64,000 bases of DNA from Exiguobacterium sp. 9-2 (GCF_036287235.1 NZ_CP142850.1:770001-834000), one strand, 5' to 3'; positions 1-8,435 are shown, numbered from the stretch's first letter. Numbers and translations: made by a program. Notes: generated by a model not told the origin, from the sequence alone.

Positions 1-703
1 CGTTTGAATGTTGTTTTTGCTTCTTCTTTTTGATAAATGAGAAAAGGAGAAACGCGATATACAAAGGAACAGCAACGAACCAAAACGTCGACCACTCATT
101 GCTACGCGCAATCATGACATACGTCACGTACAGCAACGTAAAGGTGATGACGAACGTATGGCGCGGAACGGGAATGTCTTTAAAGCTTGGAATCTTGACA
201 CGACTGACCATCAAGAAGGCAAGACCTGTGAAGACAAGTGGGACCATCAAGTCGTTCATTCGTCCGCTAAACAACGTGACGACAGCCAAAATACCACCTG
301 CCGCTGTAATCGGTACACCTGAAAAATAAGCAGATGCCACATTCGTTGCCGATAAATTAAACCGGGCAAGACGGAATGCGCCGAACAACGGGAACAGAGC
401 AGAGATTAGTAAACCAACTTCTCCGAATTCATAGAAATACGTATAGTAGGCCATCATTGCAGGTGCGACACCGAATGTCACGATATCTGCTAATGAGTCC
501 AGTTCTTTTCCGAAGTCGCCTGCTACACCAAGCATCCGAGCAAGACGTCCGTCCAGACTATCAAGCATCATCGCGATGACGATTAGTAAGGTGGCATTTT
601 GAAAATCACCTTTTGCTGCCATGACGATGGCTAAAAAACCACAATACAGATTTCCGAACGTAAATAGGTTGGGTATTGAATTACGAACACGATCTTTCCA
701 CAA
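1..703 (-). CDS. pssA: CDP-diacylglycerol-serine O-phosphatidyltransferase (phosphatidylserine synthase), 3' end beyond window
   Basis: The enzyme joins CDP-diacylglycerol and L-serine to give phosphatidylserine at the membrane, the precursor of phosphatidylethanolamine. The 234 visible residues are hydrophobic with several membrane segments. They carry the complete CDP-alcohol phosphatidyltransferase signature, D-x2-DG-x2-AR-x8-G-x3-D-x3-D, at Asp48, Asp51, Gly52, Ala55, Arg56, Gly65, Asp69 and Asp73. I chose the TTG at 703-701 because GGAGGA lies just upstream and the reading begins MWKDRVRNSIPNLFTFGN, typical of this family. No stop codon occurs before base 1, although the basic tail visible there suggests the end is near. 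The next step of the pathway, psd, lies about 19 kb away at 19841. Confidence 0.93.
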   Translation of the reverse strand, partial: MWKDRVRNSIPNLFTFGNLYCGFLAIVMAAKGDFQNATLLIVIAMMLDSLDGRLARMLGVAGDFGKELDSLADIVTFGVAPAMMAYYTYFYEFGEVGLLISALFPLFGAFRLARFNLSATNVASAYFSGVPITAAGGILAVVTLFSGRMNDLMVPLVFTGLAFLMVSRVKIPSFKDIPVPRHTFVITFTLLYVTYVMIARSNEWSTFWFVAVPLYIAFLLFSFIKKKKQKQHSN

Positions 704-737
704 AATGATTCCTCCTGCCACTTCATCGATACTACTC

Positions 738-746
738 ATCATACCA
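738..746 (-). promoter_or_regulatory. Probable extended -10 promoter of pssA
   Basis: On the minus strand TGG is followed directly by TATGAT, an extended -10 element, about 35 bases before the TTG start of pssA. No good -35 is visible, as is usual for extended -10 promoters. No hairpin separates pssA from ybaK upstream, so read-through from ybaK is also possible. Confidence 0.45.
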
Positions 747-763
747 TAATTAGGAGATGGAAT

Positions 764-1231
764 TCAGCCGTTCGTAAAGAGAATCCCCTGAGTGAAAGAT
801 AAAAAATCATGAGGATTCAATCGAACTTGATGTCCACGTTTTCCAGCGGATATGATGATGAATGGTTCATGGATAGCACGATCCGATAAAAGAACCGGAA
901 AATTCTTCTTAGCACCGATGGCAGAGACACCACCTCGAATATAGCCAGTCAGGAATTCTAACTCCTTCATCGGAACAAGCGCGACTTTTTTCGAATGCAA
1001 TGCTTTAGCCGCTGCCTTTAGAGAGAGTTCTTCTTCCCCCGAAATGACGACGAAGACATATTTATTTTCGACCATTTTCAAAACAAGGGTTTTAAAAATG
1101 GTCGAAAGGGGGTAATTAATCTTTCTAGCGGCGGCTTCAGCAGATAAATCATCAAGATCAACAGAATAAGTGAGGGATTCAAAGTCAATCTTAGACTGCT
1201 TCAGAAGCCTCTCGACGTTCGTTTTGCTCAT
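764..1231 (-). CDS. YbaK/EbsC-type aminoacyl-tRNA deacylase
   Basis: This 155-residue protein consists of a single YbaK/aminoacyl-tRNA editing domain. Family members hydrolyse wrongly charged tRNAs, for example Cys-tRNA(Pro), in trans. The family hallmarks seen are the FKTLVLK strand near residue 46, the conserved serine and glycine run GGVSAIGAKK near residue 103, and the length typical of free-standing members. The ATG at 1231 follows AAGGAG at good spacing. It lies inside the 3' end of the MATE gene (41-base overlap), so the two are probably translated from one message. The exact tRNA substrate cannot be told from the sequence. Confidence 0.85.
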   Translation of the reverse strand: MSKTNVERLLKQSKIDFESLTYSVDLDDLSAEAAARKINYPLSTIFKTLVLKMVENKYVFVVISGEEELSLKAAAKALHSKKVALVPMKELEFLTGYIRGGVSAIGAKKNFPVLLSDRAIHEPFIIISAGKRGHQVRLNPHDFLSFTQGILFTNG

Positions 1232-2573
1232 GTGTTTCTCCTTTGACGAGTGAGTATTGAACCCATTTCCGTCCGTGCCAACGTTTCATGGCGAAAATGC
1301 CACGGAACCATTCGTCAGCAGAGAAGGCAATCCAGATTCCAAGTAAACCGAGACCGAAACCAAGACCAAGTGTATAACTTAGGACGACCGCGATTCCCCA
1401 CATCGATAGAATACCGATGGCGACAGGGAAACGAACATCTCCTGCCGATTTAAGAGTTCCCATCAGTACGATGTTCATTGCGCGACCTGGTTCAAGAATG
1501 ACACTTGCCCAGAGTAGTGGGATACCGATTGCAATGATTTCAGGACTCGATGTGAACGCTGATAGAATCGATGAACCGAATGAAGCAAGAGCGACAGCTG
1601 AGATGAAGCTTGCGAAAACAGCGATCTTCAATGTTTTCACAGCACGTCCGTATGCTTGTTCAAATTGTTGAGCACCAACTTGGCGTGCGACGAGTAATTG
1701 AGTTCCTTGAGCGATGGCAAGCGTAAATAGGAAACAAAGCATCGTGATGTTTGATACATAAACACGAGCAGACAACGCTGCTTCACCAATTGTTGCGATG
1801 AATCCTGTGATGATGAGTTGTGAGAATTGATACGAGATCCCTTCACCAGCAGATGGGATTCCGATGTTCATGATTCGTTTCACATCCTCACGATTGAAAT
1901 GAATCAAGTCTTTTACTGTAAAACGTAAAGAAAGTTTGCGGTAAACGACAAAGAACAACACAAGGACAGCGATTGTCCGGGCGATGACGATCGACCAAGC
2001 GACACCAGCAACACCGAGAACGGGAATGCCGAAGAGTCCAAGAACAGCGATGACGTTACCAAAAGCACTAACGAAATTCATGAGTAGCGTGACGTACATA
2101 GCATTTTTAGTGAATCCATGACTCCGAAGAATCGCACCCAGTGTCAGTGAGATGGCTTCTAAGAAAAGGAACAAACCAACGATCTTAATGAACGTTTCGC
2201 CATAAACGAGGGTCTCTCCTTCTAATGAGAAAAATCCAAGAAGTTGTCTTCCGAACAAGACGACGGTCAGAGAAACGATGAGACCGGTATACAAGTTAAT
2301 TGCAAAAGCGGATCGAGCAGTTTGGCGAGCATTTTGTGTCTTTCTTGCACCAAGATACTGACCAATGATGATCGTTGCACCGACCGATGTGATATTGAAT
2401 AAAATGATGAAGATATTCAAAATTTGATTGGATACGCCGACTGCCGCAGCAGCGCTATCCGAGTAATAACTTAAAATCAACGTTGCAATGATTCCGAGAC
2501 TCATATGCAGTGCGATTTCAATGAATAATGGCCACGTAATGTGGAATAAGCTTGGTTGCTTGACTGTTTTCAT
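1191..2573 (-). CDS. MATE family multidrug/cation exporter
   Basis: A 460-residue integral membrane protein of about 12 hydrophobic segments in two similar halves, as in MATE (NorM/DinF-type) exporters that expel drugs or metabolites using Na+ or H+ gradients. Family-like features include PLFIEIALHMSLG at the N-terminus and the GAT-II-GQYLGAR stretch of the first half. An ATG 69 bases further upstream (2642) is in frame but lacks a ribosome site; the ATG at 2573 has AAAGGGGA upstream, so I use it. The 3' end overlaps ybaK by 41 bases. The substrate is unknown. Confidence 0.88.
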   Translation of the reverse strand: MKTVKQPSLFHITWPLFIEIALHMSLGIIATLILSYYSDSAAAAVGVSNQILNIFIILFNITSVGATIIIGQYLGARKTQNARQTARSAFAINLYTGLIVSLTVVLFGRQLLGFFSLEGETLVYGETFIKIVGLFLFLEAISLTLGAILRSHGFTKNAMYVTLLMNFVSAFGNVIAVLGLFGIPVLGVAGVAWSIVIARTIAVLVLFFVVYRKLSLRFTVKDLIHFNREDVKRIMNIGIPSAGEGISYQFSQLIITGFIATIGEAALSARVYVSNITMLCFLFTLAIAQGTQLLVARQVGAQQFEQAYGRAVKTLKIAVFASFISAVALASFGSSILSAFTSSPEIIAIGIPLLWASVILEPGRAMNIVLMGTLKSAGDVRFPVAIGILSMWGIAVVLSYTLGLGFGLGLLGIWIAFSADEWFRGIFAMKRWHGRKWVQYSLVKGETHEQNERREASEAV

Positions 2574-2729
2574 AAAATAAATCCCCTTTGTTTCATAAAA
2601 CGAATAGTGTTTCTTTATCTTTTTGAAACTATACGCCTTCAATTTTCATAATGAAAGAGGGTTTTTTGTCTTTCATCGAAAAAATAGAGATTTAAAAGGA
2701 TTTTCATAAAATATCACGAATACATCATA

Positions 2730-2745
2730 ATGAACAATCATTCAT
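2730..2745. promoter_or_regulatory. FadR-like operator upstream of the enoyl-CoA hydratase (tentative)
   Basis: An imperfect inverted repeat, ATGAACAATCATTCAT, sits about 20 bases before the start of the hydratase gene. Its right half TCATTCAT matches the half-site of operators bound by the TetR-type fatty-acid regulator FadR in Bacillus; the left half is degenerate and the spacing is shorter. This is suggestive only. Confidence 0.25.
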
Positions 2746-2767
2746 TTTTAAAAGGTAGGGGAATCCG

Positions 2768-3541
2768 ATGAAACGAGAACTGAATTATGTCGTCAAGGAT
2801 CAGATTGCGACGTTAACGCTCGCTCGACCGAAACAATTGAATGCATTAACCTCGAATTTATTAGAAGAACTCGCAGACGCTTTAGAAGAAGCAAATCAAG
2901 ATGAAGAAGTACGAGTCATCGTCTTGACTGGTGAAGGACGCGGTTTTTGCGCAGGACAAGACTTAAAAACTGTCTCTCCTGAGCTCGACCATGGTGAATA
3001 TCTAAAGCAGTATTACCATCCTGTCGTTTGGGCAATCGCTAAATCGAAAAAACCGACGATTGCTGCCATCAATGGTGTAGCGGCAGGTGCCGGTTTATCA
3101 TTGACGCTTGCCTGCGATTTCCGGCTCGTCCACGCTGAAGCGAAATTGTCGCTCGGATTCATCAATATCGGTCTTGTCCCGGATGCAGGAGCTCCGTATT
3201 TCTTACCTCGGCTAATCGGTGCAGCAAAAGCAACGGAGCTTGCGTTACTCGGTGATACGATATCAGCAGACGAAGCCGTTTCGCTCAATCTTGCGACACG
3301 AAGCATCGAATCAGAGAAATTTGGAGAAGAGGTCACAGCTTTTGCTCGTCAGCTAGCGAATCGTCCGACGAAAGTGATCGGGTACATTAAGCAGCTGCAA
3401 GCAGCGAGTTATGAAAATAATTTGGAGGAAATGCTCGCTCAAGAAATCGTCTACCAGTCACGTGCTGGAAAAACGGAAGACCATCGTCATGCTGTTGAAT
3501 CCTTCATCGAAAAAAAACGCCCTGTTTTTGTCGGACGATGA
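2768..3541 (+). CDS. Enoyl-CoA hydratase/isomerase family protein, PaaG-like
   Basis: A 257-residue crotonase-fold enzyme acting on CoA thioesters in fatty-acid or phenylacetate-type degradation. The oxyanion-hole motifs are clear: GRGFCAGQDL near residue 58 and the NGVAAGAGLSLTLACDF run near residue 103. The GLVPDAGAPYFLPRLIG stretch near residue 136 resembles PaaG (the epoxyphenylacetyl-CoA isomerase) and related hydratases. The catalytic-Glu position of classical hydratases reads Asp or Gly here, as in PaaG-type isomerases. The ATG follows AGGTAGGGG. It is a single gene, closed by a strong terminator. The exact substrate is uncertain. Confidence 0.85.
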   Translation: MKRELNYVVKDQIATLTLARPKQLNALTSNLLEELADALEEANQDEEVRVIVLTGEGRGFCAGQDLKTVSPELDHGEYLKQYYHPVVWAIAKSKKPTIAAINGVAAGAGLSLTLACDFRLVHAEAKLSLGFINIGLVPDAGAPYFLPRLIGAAKATELALLGDTISADEAVSLNLATRSIESEKFGEEVTAFARQLANRPTKVIGYIKQLQAASYENNLEEMLAQEIVYQSRAGKTEDHRHAVESFIEKKRPVFVGR

Positions 3542-3573
3542 ATCGAAGAACATAGGAAGAACATATATAGAAG

Positions 3574-3611
3574 AAAGACGTCGGAAACGCACGATGCGCC
3601 GACGTCTTTTT
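3574..3611 (+). terminator. Convergent intrinsic terminator
   Basis: AAAGACGTCGG pairs with CCGACGTCTTT around a 14-base loop, followed by a T run. The T run overlaps the stop codon of the antiporter gene coming from the other strand, so one hairpin serves both genes. Confidence 0.85.
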
Positions 3612-4761
3612 AATTCAATTTCTTTTTGATTTTTCGTGCGGTCGCATGTGTACGGTTCGTCAATCCTGTAGAGATACGGAATAGTAAAATTCCAAGAAAA
3701 GCAGAAACAAAAATGTATATCCCAGTCAATGTCACGAATGCACCACTAGCGAGCGTGATGAAAAGTATCGAAAATTCACCACGTGGACCAAGACAGAAGC
3801 CAGATTCGATCGCATGATAATTCGATAAACCAAAGGACCTTCCGCCGAGGTAACCGACTAAGAATTTAGAGACGACTCCCCAAATGACAAGAGCGAAGAA
3901 AAATAGATCAATCGGTAATCCGTCAGTCAACTCAAATGACATTCCGAACGTGATAAAGAACAATGGTAATAATAAGTCTTGAAACGGAGTGACTAGTCGT
4001 CTAAGATAACGCGTCTCATCCAGTTCGGTTAACAGAATACCGATGATAAAGGCGCCAAGTACTTCTGACAATCCGAATAAAATACCGATACCGGAAAATA
4101 ACAAGATTAACCCGATGATTCCGATGCCGGCATCAGGATGACGGTAGAGTGAATCGACGAGACGTTTCCGTCTTCGGATGAATAACGTCATGATGATTAA
4201 AGCAATGAAGAAGAAGGCGAACCCTAAAAAGATGATGCTGATTTTGGCAACCGAGAACGTCTCAGTCCCTAAAACGAACGGGGCCGTCGTCAGTAGGATC
4301 GGTGCCATCAAATCTTCGAAGACGAGTAAGGACAGCACGAAGCGATTCACATCCTGATGTTTATCCGGTTCCCGATCGAGCAGTCGAGCTGAAATCGAAG
4401 AACTCGTCGCATACAAGACACAGCCGATCAAAAACGATTCGGCGATGGAAAAACCGAACGATAAAGTCAACAGGATTGTTCCACCAAACGAAAGTAGAAT
4501 ATCGATGACTCCTGCTTTCCAAATGGAACGGAGCTGAATCAGCAAGTCCGCCACTGAAAATTTTAGGCCGAGTAAAAAGAACAGGACGATGATGCCCGCT
4601 TCTCCTCCGAGTTTCAGTTCTTCGGGAGGATCGTAATAAAATCCAAGGACGATTCCAATCAAGATGAAGGCCAGAATACTCGGGATGTGGAATCGTTCAC
4701 TCAAGTAACTGATCGTAAACAAGCCAATGAGGATGAGACCGGCGTAAAAGAAAATTTCCAT
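3610..4761 (-). CDS. CPA2-type cation:proton antiporter (KefB-like membrane domain)
   Basis: A 383-residue protein with about 12 membrane segments, typical of monovalent cation:proton antiporters-2 (Kef/Nap family), which exchange K+ or Na+ for protons. Recognisable parts are the PSILAFILIGIVLG start, the LLVFEDLMAPILL segment with the acidic pair used for ion binding, and LGAFIIGILL in the later half. The regulatory RCK/TrkA-N domain seen in full KefB or KefC is missing; the protein ends in a short basic tail. A partner subunit of the KhtTU kind may be encoded elsewhere, but none is adjacent. The ATG follows AAAGGAGGA, which lies in a small self-complementary stretch. Confidence 0.85.
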   Translation of the reverse strand: MEIFFYAGLILIGLFTISYLSERFHIPSILAFILIGIVLGFYYDPPEELKLGGEAGIIVLFFLLGLKFSVADLLIQLRSIWKAGVIDILLSFGGTILLTLSFGFSIAESFLIGCVLYATSSSISARLLDREPDKHQDVNRFVLSLLVFEDLMAPILLTTAPFVLGTETFSVAKISIIFLGFAFFFIALIIMTLFIRRRKRLVDSLYRHPDAGIGIIGLILLFSGIGILFGLSEVLGAFIIGILLTELDETRYLRRLVTPFQDLLLPLFFITFGMSFELTDGLPIDLFFFALVIWGVVSKFLVGYLGGRSFGLSNYHAIESGFCLGPRGEFSILFITLASGAFVTLTGIYIFVSAFLGILLFRISTGLTNRTHATARKIKKKLN

Positions 4762-4777
4762 GGAGGATGTCCTCCTT
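4762..4777 (-). promoter_or_regulatory. Ribosome site of the antiporter gene inside a self-complementary sequence
   Basis: On the minus strand the ribosome site GGAGG is followed after four bases by CCTCC, ending directly at the ATG. The two arms could pair as a five-base-pair hairpin and hide both the Shine-Dalgarno sequence and the start. Confidence 0.4.
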
Positions 4778-4843
4778 TCTGTACCCTATACCCTAATTCG
4801 ATGGCATTCATTAACTTGTTTTTATCTTGGAGAACGGATACAG

Positions 4844-4895
4844 AAAAAAGCCTGTACACAAAACTTCTTTTTAGAAGGTGGGTGTACAGGCTTTT
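4844..4895 (-). terminator. Intrinsic terminator of the GH13 glycosidase
   Basis: On the minus strand AAGCCTGTACAC pairs perfectly with GTGTACAGGCTT, enclosing an inner CTTCT/AGAAG hairpin, followed by six Ts. It lies just after the glycosidase stop codon. Confidence 0.85.
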
Positions 4896-4901
4896 AGGTG
4901 G

Positions 4902-6689
4902 TTATAAGACTTGAACGATCGTTCCAGAATACGCGGGGAGAGAAACATCAAGTGTCTGCTGGTGCGTGTTCGTCAATAAATCAAGTCCTCGACCAGCTTG
5001 TGGAGCGGTCAGCGAAACAGGAACATCTGAATTGTTGAAGTAGATATAATACAATCCTTCCGGGCTCATGCGACGCATGATGATCGTATTCGTCTCATCA
5101 TTCGCATGAACGAAAGAAATGTGACCTTGGTTCGCAAGCGTCTTATGCTGCTTTCGAAGCTGTAACAAGTGTCGCGTATAGGCGAATAACTCCTGATCCT
5201 GCTCCTCTGGATCCCATGGCATGCATTTCCGACAGCCTGGATCTTGATCGCCATCGAGACCGATTTCATCACCATAATAGATGACGGGACTACCCGAGAA
5301 CGTCAACATCGATAACAAGAGAAGACGAAGCTTTTGTTTGTTATTGCCAGCACGCGTCAACGCACGTGGTGTATCGTGTGAACCGATTAAATTAAAGGTC
5401 ACTTCATTGACATTCATCGTGTTTGAGAACAATACATGCGACATATCGTTCGCATACGAAGTTGCTTTAGTCTTATCTAAAGCAAAGAAATTCAAAGCGG
5501 CATTCGTAAATGGATAGTTCATGACGGCGTCAAACTGGTCACCGAGCAACCATTCCTGTGAGTCATGCCAAATTTCACCAAGGATATACGTGTCAGGGTT
5601 GACTTCCTTAACGACTTGACGGAAATCACGCCAAAATGCGTGATCGACCTCGTTGGCGACGTCGAGTCGCCAGCCATCGATTCCGAATTCCTCGACCCAA
5701 TAGCGGGCGACATGGAGTAAGTATGACTTTACTTCATCGTTCTCGGTATTGAATTTCGGCATCTCAGGTACGAAAGCAAATGTATCGTAGTTCGGTAGCG
5801 GTTCGGTCACGAGTGGGAAATCGCGCAAGTGGAACCATTCCTTATATGTCGAATGACTACCATGTTCACGGATATCAGCAAAGGCTTTATGGTGGAAGCC
5901 AGCGTGATTAAAGACGGCATCTAGCATGATGCGAATACCATGTGCATGTAACAAATCAACCATTTCCTTGAATTTTTCTTTAGTGCCGAACTGTGGATCA
6001 ATTTCTAAGTAATCAATCGTATCGTATTTATGATTCGATTTCGCCAAGAAGATCGGACAGAAGTAAATGCCAGTAATACCGAGCTCAACAAGGTAGTCGA
6101 TATGATCGATGACACCCTGGAAATCTCCACCGAAGAGATTCGTCGTCGTTGGTGCCGTGCTGTTCCATGGAAGTGTACCAGCCGGATCGTTCGTCGTATC
6201 GCCATTTGCGAAGCGGTCTGGGAAGATTTGATACCAGACCGTATCCTGGACCCAATCCGGTGCAGTGAATACATCGACTGCATTAAGGAAAGGAACGCAG
6301 AAATAATATCCAGTGTCATCGAGTGGTTTTTCGTCGAACCATCCACGTTCTGTAAAGACTTGACTTGTCGCACCGTCATGGAGACGGAAACCATATCGTA
6401 GACGACGGAAGGGTGGAACGACATCGATGAACCAATAATCATATAGTTCATCAGAGCCACTACGCTTCATCGGCGTTTCGAATGTATTCCAGTAGTTTGA
6501 TTTCGAGGGATCGAAGTTCCAGTCGGCGGCATCTGGGTTTTCAGTATGCCAATCATACGGATCGCCCCAAATCAAATCGACGCGATCAACGTCATTTTTT
6601 TTTGTTTGTAAACGGATGTGGATCGTTCGCTCGTCATACTTATAGACGAAGGGAGACATCGCACGGTGAAACACAGCTTCTTTGAACAT
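4902..6689 (-). CDS. Cytoplasmic GH13 glycosidase: neopullulanase / cyclomaltodextrinase / maltogenic amylase type
   Basis: A 595-residue enzyme without signal peptide that cuts alpha-1,4 bonds of imported maltodextrins or cyclodextrins. Residues 1-125 resemble the CBM34 domain of the neopullulanase subfamily. The catalytic barrel has the four GH13 regions: DAVFNHAG (about 257), GWRLDVANE with nucleophile Asp343, LGEIWHD with acid/base Glu372, and SHDTPR with Asp439. The ATG at 6689 is eight bases after AAGGAG; a GTG nine bases earlier overlaps that site and is less likely. It is transcribed away from the ABC importer genes, from a promoter with operator and cre-like sequences. In B. subtilis the equivalent gene is mdxD (yvdF), in the same regulon. 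Confidence 0.92.
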   Translation of the reverse strand: MFKEAVFHRAMSPFVYKYDERTIHIRLQTKKNDVDRVDLIWGDPYDWHTENPDAADWNFDPSKSNYWNTFETPMKRSGSDELYDYWFIDVVPPFRRLRYGFRLHDGATSQVFTERGWFDEKPLDDTGYYFCVPFLNAVDVFTAPDWVQDTVWYQIFPDRFANGDTTNDPAGTLPWNSTAPTTTNLFGGDFQGVIDHIDYLVELGITGIYFCPIFLAKSNHKYDTIDYLEIDPQFGTKEKFKEMVDLLHAHGIRIMLDAVFNHAGFHHKAFADIREHGSHSTYKEWFHLRDFPLVTEPLPNYDTFAFVPEMPKFNTENDEVKSYLLHVARYWVEEFGIDGWRLDVANEVDHAFWRDFRQVVKEVNPDTYILGEIWHDSQEWLLGDQFDAVMNYPFTNAALNFFALDKTKATSYANDMSHVLFSNTMNVNEVTFNLIGSHDTPRALTRAGNNKQKLRLLLLSMLTFSGSPVIYYGDEIGLDGDQDPGCRKCMPWDPEEQDQELFAYTRHLLQLRKQHKTLANQGHISFVHANDETNTIIMRRMSPEGLYYIYFNNSDVPVSLTAPQAGRGLDLLTNTHQQTLDVSLPAYSGTIVQVL

Positions 6690-6705
6690 GGCAGTCACTC
6701 CTTAA

Positions 6706-6719
6706 CGCAATCGCTTGCA
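6706..6719. promoter_or_regulatory. Operator O1 for the maltodextrin LacI-type regulator (glycosidase side)
   Basis: CGCAATCGCTTGCA is a near-perfect 14-base palindrome of the LacI-family kind. It lies between the -10 of the glycosidase promoter and its ribosome site, where a bound repressor would block transcription. Matching sites lie at 6822, 7011, 7078 and 13441. Confidence 0.65.
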
Positions 6720-6727
6720 TCGTATTG

Positions 6728-6764
6728 ATTATATCTTCGACCTAAGAATAGTAAAGCGCTTTCT
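6728..6764 (-). promoter_or_regulatory. Promoter of the glycosidase gene with cre-like site over -35
   Basis: On the minus strand TATAAT (6733-6728) is preceded at 16 bases by TTTACT, a weak -35 (6755-6750). The -35 lies in the palindrome GTAAAGCGCTTTCT (6751-6764), which resembles the CcpA cre consensus. This would give glucose repression on top of operator O1. Confidence 0.55.
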
Positions 6765-6821
6765 TAAAGTCAATTGCAATCCCATGAAATCAAGGATTCC
6801 TGATAAAAGTCGAGAGTATGA

Positions 6822-6835
6822 TGCAATCGTTTGCA
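6822..6835. promoter_or_regulatory. Operator O2 of the maltodextrin regulon
   Basis: TGCAATCGTTTGCA is an almost perfect palindrome in the middle of the divergent glycosidase/mdxE intergenic region. A further half-site TGCAAACGAT follows at 6844-6853. Confidence 0.6.
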
Positions 6836-6858
6836 TCATGTTGTGCAAACGATAAAAA

Positions 6859-6872
6859 TGAAAACGTTTTCT
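6859..6872. promoter_or_regulatory. CcpA cre-like site
   Basis: TGAAAACGTTTTCT contains the perfect palindrome GAAAACGTTTTC and matches the Gram-positive catabolite-responsive element consensus at all but the last base. It lies upstream of the mdxE promoter. Confidence 0.6.
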
Positions 6873-6966
6873 TTTTGTTTGCTTATCCAACCTAGCATTT
6901 GATTCAAATAATGAAATCAGAAATAAAAAGTTTTTGAAATGTAAGAAAATAATTGATTAAAAGGTC

Positions 6967-6994
6967 TTGTCAAAAGGATTTTAGATTGTATAAT
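6967..6994 (+). promoter_or_regulatory. SigA-type promoter of the mdxEFG-amylase-regulator operon
   Basis: TTGTCA (6967-6972) and TATAAT (6989-6994) are separated by 16 bases. The expected transcription start, near 7001, is immediately before operator O3. Confidence 0.75.
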
Positions 6995-7010
6995 AAAAAT
7001 GTAAAGGTGA

Positions 7011-7024
7011 TGCAAACGTTTTCA
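7011..7024. promoter_or_regulatory. Operator O3 of the maltodextrin regulon / cre overlap
   Basis: TGCAAACGTTTTCA lies about 10 bases after the expected transcription start of mdxE. It fits both the regulon operator pattern and, with one mismatch, the cre consensus, so either regulator could bind. Confidence 0.6.
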
Positions 7025-7077
7025 TAAAACGCTTACAACCATTTGGTTGTTATCATGGGAAAATGGTTGTGCCTTTA

Positions 7078-7092
7078 TGCAAACGTTGTGCA
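7078..7092. promoter_or_regulatory. Operator O4 of the maltodextrin regulon
   Basis: TGCAAACGTTGTGCA is a 15-base imperfect palindrome in the mdxE leader, about 67 bases downstream of O3 (centre to centre). That spacing would allow DNA looping between two repressor dimers. Confidence 0.5.
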
Positions 7093-7138
7093 TTAAAACG
7101 TATCATTCATAAGTTAACTTGGGGAGGAAATTTCAATC

Positions 7139-8401
7139 ATGGAAATGAAAAAATTCGTAGCAGGTCTTTCTGTATCTGTCATGGCAATGGGTGCACTTGC
7201 AGCATGTGGCGGTGGATCAGATTCTGATTCTTCATCTTCAGAATCAGGCAGTAAAAAACCATCTAAAATCGTCGTCTGGGAAGATACAGACAAAGCTGAA
7301 ACGACAAAAGCGGCAGCTAAAGCGTTCGAAGAAAAAGAAGGCGTGAAAGTCGAAGTCAAAGAAGTCAAAATGACGGATCAGCAAAAGAAAGTAGCACTTG
7401 ATGGACCAGCAGGTAAAGGACCAGACATCATGCTTCTTCCTCACGATCAAATTGGTACAGTCGTTGACCAAGGGTTGATTGCTGAACTTAAAGACGGAGA
7501 AAAAGCACTTGAGCCGTTCCTCGATACTGCAAAATCAGCAGTAACGTTTGACGGGAAAGTCTACGGATATCCGAAAGCCATTGAAACACCAATCCTCCTT
7601 TTCAATAAAGATGAACTAAAAGAAGCACCAACTTCGATGGATGACTTATACAAACTGTCTACTGAAAAGAAAAAAGATGGTAAGTACGGATTCCTTGCTC
7701 TGTGGGACAACTTCTACTTCGCATACGGTCCAATCGGTGGATACGGCGGTTATGTCTTCAAAGACAATGGTGGCAAATTGGATCCAGCAGATATCGGCTT
7801 GAACAATAAAGGTGCCGTCGAAGGAATGGATTACATCGGTAAATGGTATAAAGAGGGTCTCTTCCCGAAAGGTCTCATCGGTGGTGGCGGTGGTCAAGCC
7901 ATGGACCAACTCTTCGGTGATAAAAAAGCCGCAGCTGTCATGAACGGACCATGGGCTGTTGCAAGTTATAAGGAAAAAGGTATCAACCTTGGAGCTTCGG
8001 AACTTCCAAAACTTCCAAACGGTGAACCGATCAAAACTTTCGTTGGTGTAAAAACATACGCAATTTCAGCATACTCAGAAAATGCTGAGTGGGCTGAAAA
8101 GTTCTTGGCTTCTCTCACTGGTAAAGATAACGCGAAAGCAATGTTCGAGAAATACAACGAGATCCCACCAGTCACTGAACTTCAAGAAGATGCAACAATC
8201 AAGGACAATGAAGTCGCAGCAGCAGTCTTCGCGCAAGCGAAAAACGGTGTACCTATGCCGAACATCGCTGAAATGGGTCAAGTTTGGGAGCCGATGGCAG
8301 CAGCACTTCAACTTGTTGCAACGAACAAACAAGACGCACAAAAATCAGCAGATGATGCTGTCAAACAAATCAAGCAACAAATCGAAGCAAACAATCAATA
8401 A
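7139..8401 (+). CDS. mdxE: Maltodextrin ABC transporter substrate-binding lipoprotein
   Basis: The solute-binding subunit of a maltose/maltodextrin importer, anchored to the outer face of the membrane. The N-terminus is a lipoprotein signal peptide with lipobox LAAC (Cys23) and a Gly/Ser/Asp-rich linker to about residue 40. The rest resembles MalE/MdxE of family 1 extracellular binding proteins, including KIVVWEDTDKAETTKAAAKA at the start of the mature domain. The ATG follows GGGGAGGAAA. It heads an operon with two permeases, an extracellular amylase and the regulator, under several operators. A large hairpin follows it, probably favouring high levels of the binding protein. Confidence 0.92.
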   Translation: MEMKKFVAGLSVSVMAMGALAACGGGSDSDSSSSESGSKKPSKIVVWEDTDKAETTKAAAKAFEEKEGVKVEVKEVKMTDQQKKVALDGPAGKGPDIMLLPHDQIGTVVDQGLIAELKDGEKALEPFLDTAKSAVTFDGKVYGYPKAIETPILLFNKDELKEAPTSMDDLYKLSTEKKKDGKYGFLALWDNFYFAYGPIGGYGGYVFKDNGGKLDPADIGLNNKGAVEGMDYIGKWYKEGLFPKGLIGGGGGQAMDQLFGDKKAAAVMNGPWAVASYKEKGINLGASELPKLPNGEPIKTFVGVKTYAISAYSENAEWAEKFLASLTGKDNAKAMFEKYNEIPPVTELQEDATIKDNEVAAAVFAQAKNGVPMPNIAEMGQVWEPMAAALQLVATNKQDAQKSADDAVKQIKQQIEANNQ

Positions 8402-8435
8402 GCGTAAGTGGAACGCATGAATCCATGACAAAGAG

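Noticed and set aside
30-579. Plus-strand frames at the left edge
   Set aside because: They are antisense to pssA, whose catalytic signature and start are clear on the minus strand.
2655-2680. GAAAGA/TCTTTC hairpin with T-rich loop upstream of the MATE gene
   Set aside because: The stem is short and lies upstream of both divergent genes, where a terminator has no gene to end. I give it no function.
6005-6460. 151-codon minus-strand frame within the glycosidase gene
   Set aside because: A shadow in another frame of a gene with full GH13 motifs; no ribosome site and low-complexity composition.
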